This document shows, one piece after another, positions 60,315 to 64,000 of a stretch of 64,000 bases of DNA. A model generated the notes under the pieces. That model was given only the letters and a program-made list of their open reading frames with translations, made no database searches and had not been told where the DNA came from. Position 1 is the stretch's first letter. Each line of letters starts with the position of its first letter. The stretch lies in NCBI RefSeq assembly GCF_001984155.1, contig NZ_MTQO01000051.1:248001-312000 (forward strand). The letters run 5' to 3'. This DNA is from Actinosynnema sp. ALI-1.44. Lineage in GTDB: Bacteria > Actinomycetota > Actinomycetes > Mycobacteriales > Pseudonocardiaceae. The position numbers were made by a program, and so were the translations under genes.

Positions 60315-61078
60315 GGCAGCCCGTCCAGCATGCCGAGCGACAGGTAGTTCTCCCAGCCGAGCAGCCGCCGCATCGTCGGAGTCGCCCGGTCGAGCACCTC
60401 CGGCTCGAGCCCGGCGAAGAAGTTCTGCTGCTGGCGGACGTACCCGCGGCAGTAGTAGTTGAGGATGCCCCTGCGGTATTCCGACCGGGTGGTGTTGTGC
60501 CCGGTCTGGTGCCACAGCCGTCCGTCGAACACCATCACCGAACCGGCGGGACCGCACACCGGGATCGTCTCGGTGTCGCCCTCACCGGCGGCGTAGTCGG
60601 GCTGCCTGTTGAACAGGTGGCTGCCCGGCACGATCCGGGTCGCGCCGTTGTCCGGGGTGAAGTCGTCCAGCATCCACATGCTGTTGGCGACCAGCGCGTA
60701 GGGCGGCCACGGCGGCCGGGCGAACGTCTGGTCGGCGTGCAGGTTCATCGACGGACCGCTGGGGCCCGCGACGTTCGCGTGGGTGCTGGAGAGCATGAAG
60801 TTGTATCCCAGCACGTGTTCCATCACGCCGCAGACGGTTTCGTTCGCGACGATCCGCTCGAACTCGATGCCTTTGTTAAGCAGGCTGAAGACCCGCTGGT
60901 TGTCCCCGTCGTAAATGAACGCCGTGCCGTTCTCGCGTTCGCTGGACATGACCGTGGACAGTCGGTTTCTTAGCTTGCGAAACTCGTCATCGGATATCGG
61001 GCAGGTGAGCAGGCAGTAACCGTGCCTGGTCAGATCAGAAACAGCCCGCGTGATGTCGTCTGTGAGTTTCACGACCAT
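60311..61078 (-). CDS. PhyH-type Fe(II)/2-oxoglutarate dioxygenase
   Basis: About 255 residues. The facial triad is visible: HxD in MNLHADQTF and the distal His in GRLWHQTGHNTT, followed by Arg in SEYRRGILNYY for 2-oxoglutarate. TRHGYCLL and GATRIVPGSHL are also typical of phytanoyl-CoA dioxygenase relatives. It may hydroxylate or desaturate the AHBA-derived product. ATG 61078 is preferred; 61114 is in frame. It sits in a minus-strand operon behind the F420-type oxidoreductase. Confidence 0.88.
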   Translation of the reverse strand: MVVKLTDDITRAVSDLTRHGYCLLTCPISDDEFRKLRNRLSTVMSSERENGTAFIYDGDNQRVFSLLNKGIEFERIVANETVCGVMEHVLGYNFMLSSTHANVAGPSGPSMNLHADQTFARPPWPPYALVANSMWMLDDFTPDNGATRIVPGSHLFNRQPDYAAGEGDTETIPVCGPAGSVMVFDGRLWHQTGHNTTRSEYRRGILNYYCRGYVRQQQNFFAGLEPEVLDRATPTMRRLLGWENYLSLGMLDGLP

Positions 61079-61148
61079 GGCTTCGACGGTAACCGGTCGA
61101 GTTATGAAAACCATGGAGTCCCGGTCTGGCGGGCTACAGTCCCGCGCG

Positions 61149-62012
61149 CTACATGACCACGTCGGCGAGCCGGTGCACCTGGGCCACGTCCGCGACCGTC
61201 GGGTGGAACACCACTTCGTCGACGCCGCAGTCGGCGTAGGTGCGCAACGCCTGGCGGATCATCGCCGCGGTGCGCGGTGTGGCCTGGACGAAGTCCTCGG
61301 CCGCCGCGCCGAGCACCGCGAAGTAGTCACGCATGAACGCCGCCGCGGCGTCCTGCGCGTCGTCGCCCATGACGAATCGGAGCAGCATCACGATGCGAGG
61401 AGCGCCCGAGCGACCGGCCTCCTGCCATGCGGTGCGGACCTGCTCGGTGGCGAGGGCGGTTCGCTGGGCGGACAGTCCCGGCGCGGTCCACCCGTCCGCC
61501 CACCGCGCCGCTCGCTTCGCCGCTGCCGTTGTGAGACCGCCGATGAGGATCGGGATCCGGCTCCCACGCGCAGGTGACGGCGCCACCGCGCGATCCGCAC
61601 CGGGCGGTGCCTTGCCCGACCACAGGTCGAACAGGGCGCGCAGATCGTTGTCGAACTGGGCGACACGGCCGTCGAAGGACCGACCGGCCGCGGCGAAGTC
61701 GTCCGCGCGCACCCCGGGGGCGAGTCCGACGGTCAGCCTGCCGTCGCTGAGCTGGTCCACGCTCGCGGTCTGCTTGGCCAGTTCCGTGGCGCTGCGCAGC
61801 GGCGCGATGAGGACGTTCGTCAGCAGCCTTATGCGGTGCGTGACGCTCGCGGCCGCCGCGAGCGCGATGAGCGGGTCGTATCCCGGATAAACGAGCCGTT
61901 CGGTGGCGCCGAGCCCGGCGAAACCGCGTTCCTCGGCGGCTCCCGCCCACTCGACGAGGGCTTTGCCGGTAGCTCCCGGAATCATGTTCGGCAACGCGAC
62001 AGAGATATCCAT
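61149..62012 (-). CDS. LLM-class F420-dependent oxidoreductase
   Basis: 287 residues, luciferase-like TIM barrel. ISVALPNMIPG, the segment GLGATERLVYPGYDPLIALA, THRIRLLTNVLIAPLR and SDGRLTVGLAPG are typical of F420-linked LLM proteins. Mitomycin clusters also carry F420-type oxidoreductases. ATG 62012 has no clear ribosome binding site. TTGACA on the minus strand at 62048-62043 suggests a promoter close enough for a leaderless transcript, but the -10 is poor. GTG 62051 is an alternative start. Confidence 0.85.
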   Translation of the reverse strand: MDISVALPNMIPGATGKALVEWAGAAEERGFAGLGATERLVYPGYDPLIALAAAASVTHRIRLLTNVLIAPLRSATELAKQTASVDQLSDGRLTVGLAPGVRADDFAAAGRSFDGRVAQFDNDLRALFDLWSGKAPPGADRAVAPSPARGSRIPILIGGLTTAAAKRAARWADGWTAPGLSAQRTALATEQVRTAWQEAGRSGAPRIVMLLRFVMGDDAQDAAAAFMRDYFAVLGAAAEDFVQATPRTAAMIRQALRTYADCGVDEVVFHPTVADVAQVHRLADVVM

Positions 62013-62161
62013 GGTCGAAGGATTCTGGCGCGGGGAGTTTCGTGTCAACACTTTCTCCGAGCCGCGCGTGCGATTCTTTCACGTGCGCTCTCGACACGGT
62101 CCGCATATCCGAATGAGACTGGGGACGCCAGGCGGACGGCACAACCTGAATCGAGGCGGGT

Positions 62162-63319
62162 ATGGGTACGGAGTCGATGCAGTTTCCGGCGTGGCCGCAG
62201 TTCGACGACGCTGAGCGCGTCGGGCTGTCCCGGGCTCTCGAGCAGGGCCAGTGGTGGCGGATCGGCGGCGACGAGGTGAAGTCCTTCGAGCGCGAGTTCG
62301 CCCGGCACCACGGCGCCAACTACGCGCTCGCCGTCACGAGCGGTACCCATGCGCTGCAACTCGGTGCCGACGTACTCGGGCTCCAGCCCGGTGACGAGGT
62401 GCTGGTGCCCGCGTTCACGTTCCTGTCCTCGGCGGTGGCCGTGCAGGCCATCGGTGGCGTGCCGGTCCCGGTCGACGTCGACCCGGACACCTACTGCATC
62501 CGGCCGGAGGCGGCGGCCGAGGCGCTGACGTCACGGACAAGGCTGGTGATGCCGGTGCACATGGCCGGGCAGATCGCCGACATGGAGGCGTTGGACAAGC
62601 TCGCCGCCGACGCGGGCGTGTTGATCCTTCAGGATGCGGCACACGCGCATGGCGCGCGCTGGCGCGGAAAACGAGTCGGCGAGCTGGGTTCCGTCGCCGC
62701 GTTCAGCTTCCAGAACGGCAAGTTGATGACGGCGGGGGAGGGCGGTGCCCTGCTGTTCGACGACGAGGACCACTACCAGCGTGCCTTCTTGCGGCACAGT
62801 GTCGGGCGGCCCGCGGACGACCGGTACTACCTGCACCGCACCACGGGGTCGAACCTGCGGCTCGGCGAGTTCGCCGCCGCGGTGCTGCGCGCCCAACTCG
62901 GCCGCCTGGAGAACCAGGTGACGATCCGGGAGAGCCGGTGGTCCGTGCTGCGGCCACTGCTCGCCGCCATCCCCGGCGTGCGGCCGCAGGCCAGTGACGA
63001 CCGGTGCGACCGCAACCCGCACTACATGGCGATGTTCCGTGTGCCCGGGCTGACCGAGCAGAAACGCAACCTGCTGGTCGATCGCTTGGTGGCGCTGGGG
63101 ATACCGGCGTTCGTCGCGTTCCGTGCCATCTACCGGACCGACGGATTCTGGGACGCGCCCGCGCCCGCGCTGTCGGTGGACGAACTCGCCGAGCGTTGCC
63201 CCAACGCGGACGCCATCAGCGGCGACTGCGTCTGGCTGCACCACCGGGTGCTGCTCGCCGACGAGGAACAGATGCACGGTGTCGCGGCGGCAGTCGCGAG
63301 AGAGATCGCGGCGCTGTGA
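62162..63319 (+). CDS. 3-amino-5-hydroxybenzoate (AHBA) synthase, RifK/MitA type
   Basis: 385 residues, DegT/DnrJ/EryC1/StrS fold. The PLP Lys is K187 in SFQNGKLMTAGEGG. FPAWPQFDDAERVGLSRAL, EQGQWWRIGGDEV, LQDAAHAHGARWRGKRVGEL and CVWLHHRVLL match my memory of RifK almost word for word, so AHBA synthase rather than a sugar aminotransferase is well supported. It aromatises aminodehydroshikimate to AHBA. GAGGCGGGT precedes ATG 62162. It overlaps the glycosyltransferase gene by 4 bp. Confidence 0.93.
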   Translation: MGTESMQFPAWPQFDDAERVGLSRALEQGQWWRIGGDEVKSFEREFARHHGANYALAVTSGTHALQLGADVLGLQPGDEVLVPAFTFLSSAVAVQAIGGVPVPVDVDPDTYCIRPEAAAEALTSRTRLVMPVHMAGQIADMEALDKLAADAGVLILQDAAHAHGARWRGKRVGELGSVAAFSFQNGKLMTAGEGGALLFDDEDHYQRAFLRHSVGRPADDRYYLHRTTGSNLRLGEFAAAVLRAQLGRLENQVTIRESRWSVLRPLLAAIPGVRPQASDDRCDRNPHYMAMFRVPGLTEQKRNLLVDRLVALGIPAFVAFRAIYRTDGFWDAPAPALSVDELAERCPNADAISGDCVWLHHRVLLADEEQMHGVAAAVAREIAAL

Positions 63320-64000
63320 CCGCGCCGATCGTCGCCGGGCGCCCCACGATCAGCGTCATCGTCCCCACCAGGAACAAGGCGCCCCGGTTGCGGCTGACGC
63401 TCGCTTGTCTTGCCCAGCAACGCCTTCCGGACCCAGCACGGATGGAAGTGGTGCTGGTCGACGACGGCGCACCGGACAACACAGCGGGCAACACGGGGGA
63501 CGACACGGCGGACGTCATCGCGGAGTTCGCTCGCGGTCTGGTGCCGCTGCGGGTGGTGAGCGGCCCGCGCGCGGGGCGGGCGGCGGCTCGCAACACCGGT
63601 GCCGAGCACAGCTGGGCGGACTACCTCGTTTTCCTCGACGACGACATCCTGATCGGGCCGGACTTCGTGGCCGCGCACCTGGCCGCCGCCCGGCCACACC
63701 AGTTCGTGCACGGGCCGCTGCGCGAACTGGCCACCGCGGAACGCCTGGTGACCGACCTCGCCAACGCGTCCCCAGCCGAGGTGACGGCCCGCCGGGACGA
63801 ATTGGTGGCGGGCACCGTGAAACGGCACAGGCTGTTCGCCAACGCGCTCGAACGGGCCGTCGAGGCCATGGCCACCGGTCAGGTGCCCGATGTCGCGCCG
63901 TGGCTCGGTTCCGTGGGCGCGAACGTCGGCATGCACCGCGCCGCGTGGCGGGCCGTCGGCGGCTTCGACGAGGGGTTCGGCACGACGTGGGGCTGCGAGG
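63316..64000 (+). CDS. Family 2 glycosyltransferase, N-terminal part (MitB-like candidate)
   Basis: Open to the window end; 228 residues visible. The GT-A opening is TISVIVPTRNKAPRLRLTL, then VVLVDDGAPDN and the DxD region VFLDDDILIGPDF, and a later GANVGMHRAAWRAVGGFDE. GTG 63316 overlaps the AHBA synthase stop. In mitomycin clusters AHBA synthase (mitA) is followed by glycosyltransferase mitB, which joins an amino sugar to carrier-bound AHBA; the same order here suggests that role. Confidence 0.85.
   Translation, partial: MTAPIVAGRPTISVIVPTRNKAPRLRLTLACLAQQRLPDPARMEVVLVDDGAPDNTAGNTGDDTADVIAEFARGLVPLRVVSGPRAGRAAARNTGAEHSWADYLVFLDDDILIGPDFVAAHLAAARPHQFVHGPLRELATAERLVTDLANASPAEVTARRDELVAGTVKRHRLFANALERAVEAMATGQVPDVAPWLGSVGANVGMHRAAWRAVGGFDEGFGTTWGCE

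Overview
The window is high-GC, densely packed actinomycete DNA with GTG starts and many 4-bp start/stop overlaps. AHBA synthase, SARP and MbtH genes fit a Pseudonocardiales-like antibiotic producer; that taxonomic guess is inference. No transposase, integrase, CRISPR array or rRNA was seen. Almost all of it is specialised metabolism.

Region 1 (1-3.5 kb) is ordinary chromosome: the end of a regulator, a proline-racemase-family gene with an MFS exporter, and a divergent LysR regulator.

Region 2 (about 4.2-38.1 kb) looks like one biosynthetic cluster controlled by the SARP at 6246. Seven promoters carry TCA-type heptamers at exact 11-bp pitch, ending 7 bp before a -10-like hexamer. They drive (a) ACP + acyl-AMP ligase; (b) a diiron haem-oxygenase-fold enzyme, CDGSH protein, KS-AT-ACP polyketide synthase and type II thioesterase; (c) MbtH, a free PCP, three C-A-PCP NRPS proteins (the last with a thioesterase) and an exporter; (d) a secreted Asp-box protein; (e) a tRNA-like gene followed by four enzymes; (f) an FkbM methyltransferase; (g) a flavin N-oxygenase-like protein, a small membrane protein, a flavin reductase and a ferritin-like diiron protein. 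Between them lie a carrier protein, an MprF-C/VlmA-like aminoacyl-tRNA-dependent transferase and a 3-methyladenine DNA glycosylase. This enzyme set resembles the logic of azoxy/N-N biosynthesis (valanimycin type): decarboxylate to an amine, N-hydroxylate, transfer an aminoacyl group from tRNA, then form and oxidise the N-N bond.

The main discovery candidate is at 28291-28378. It is a class II, tRNA-Ser-like gene with perfect acceptor, T and variable arms and discriminator G, but its anticodon arm closes on a 4-nt loop with no usable anticodon. It sits about 35 nt downstream of a predicted SARP-dependent start and beside the aminoacyl-tRNA-dependent transferase gene. It may be a tRNA dedicated to antibiotic assembly and excluded from translation.

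Region 3 (38.4-46.5 kb) holds a methyltransferase, a TetR/MFS efflux pair, a Tat-exported bicovalent flavin oxidase and a three-gene operon with BrxD/DUF2791-type ATPases.

Region 4 (46.6-64 kb, running off the end) is part of a second cluster, for an AHBA-derived metabolite. It has an atypical P450, a ROK kinase, an aldehyde dehydrogenase with an altered base, four alkaline-phosphatase-superfamily proteins (one apparently dead), a carrier protein, a B12-type radical SAM protein, an MtrA/DUF4346-ACP fusion, amino-dehydroquinate dehydratase, a degenerate thioesterase, a PhyH dioxygenase, an F420/LLM oxidoreductase, AHBA synthase and a family-2 glycosyltransferase. The AHBA synthase-glycosyltransferase order recalls mitA-mitB of mitomycin. 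All functions are read from motifs by eye; no database search was run.
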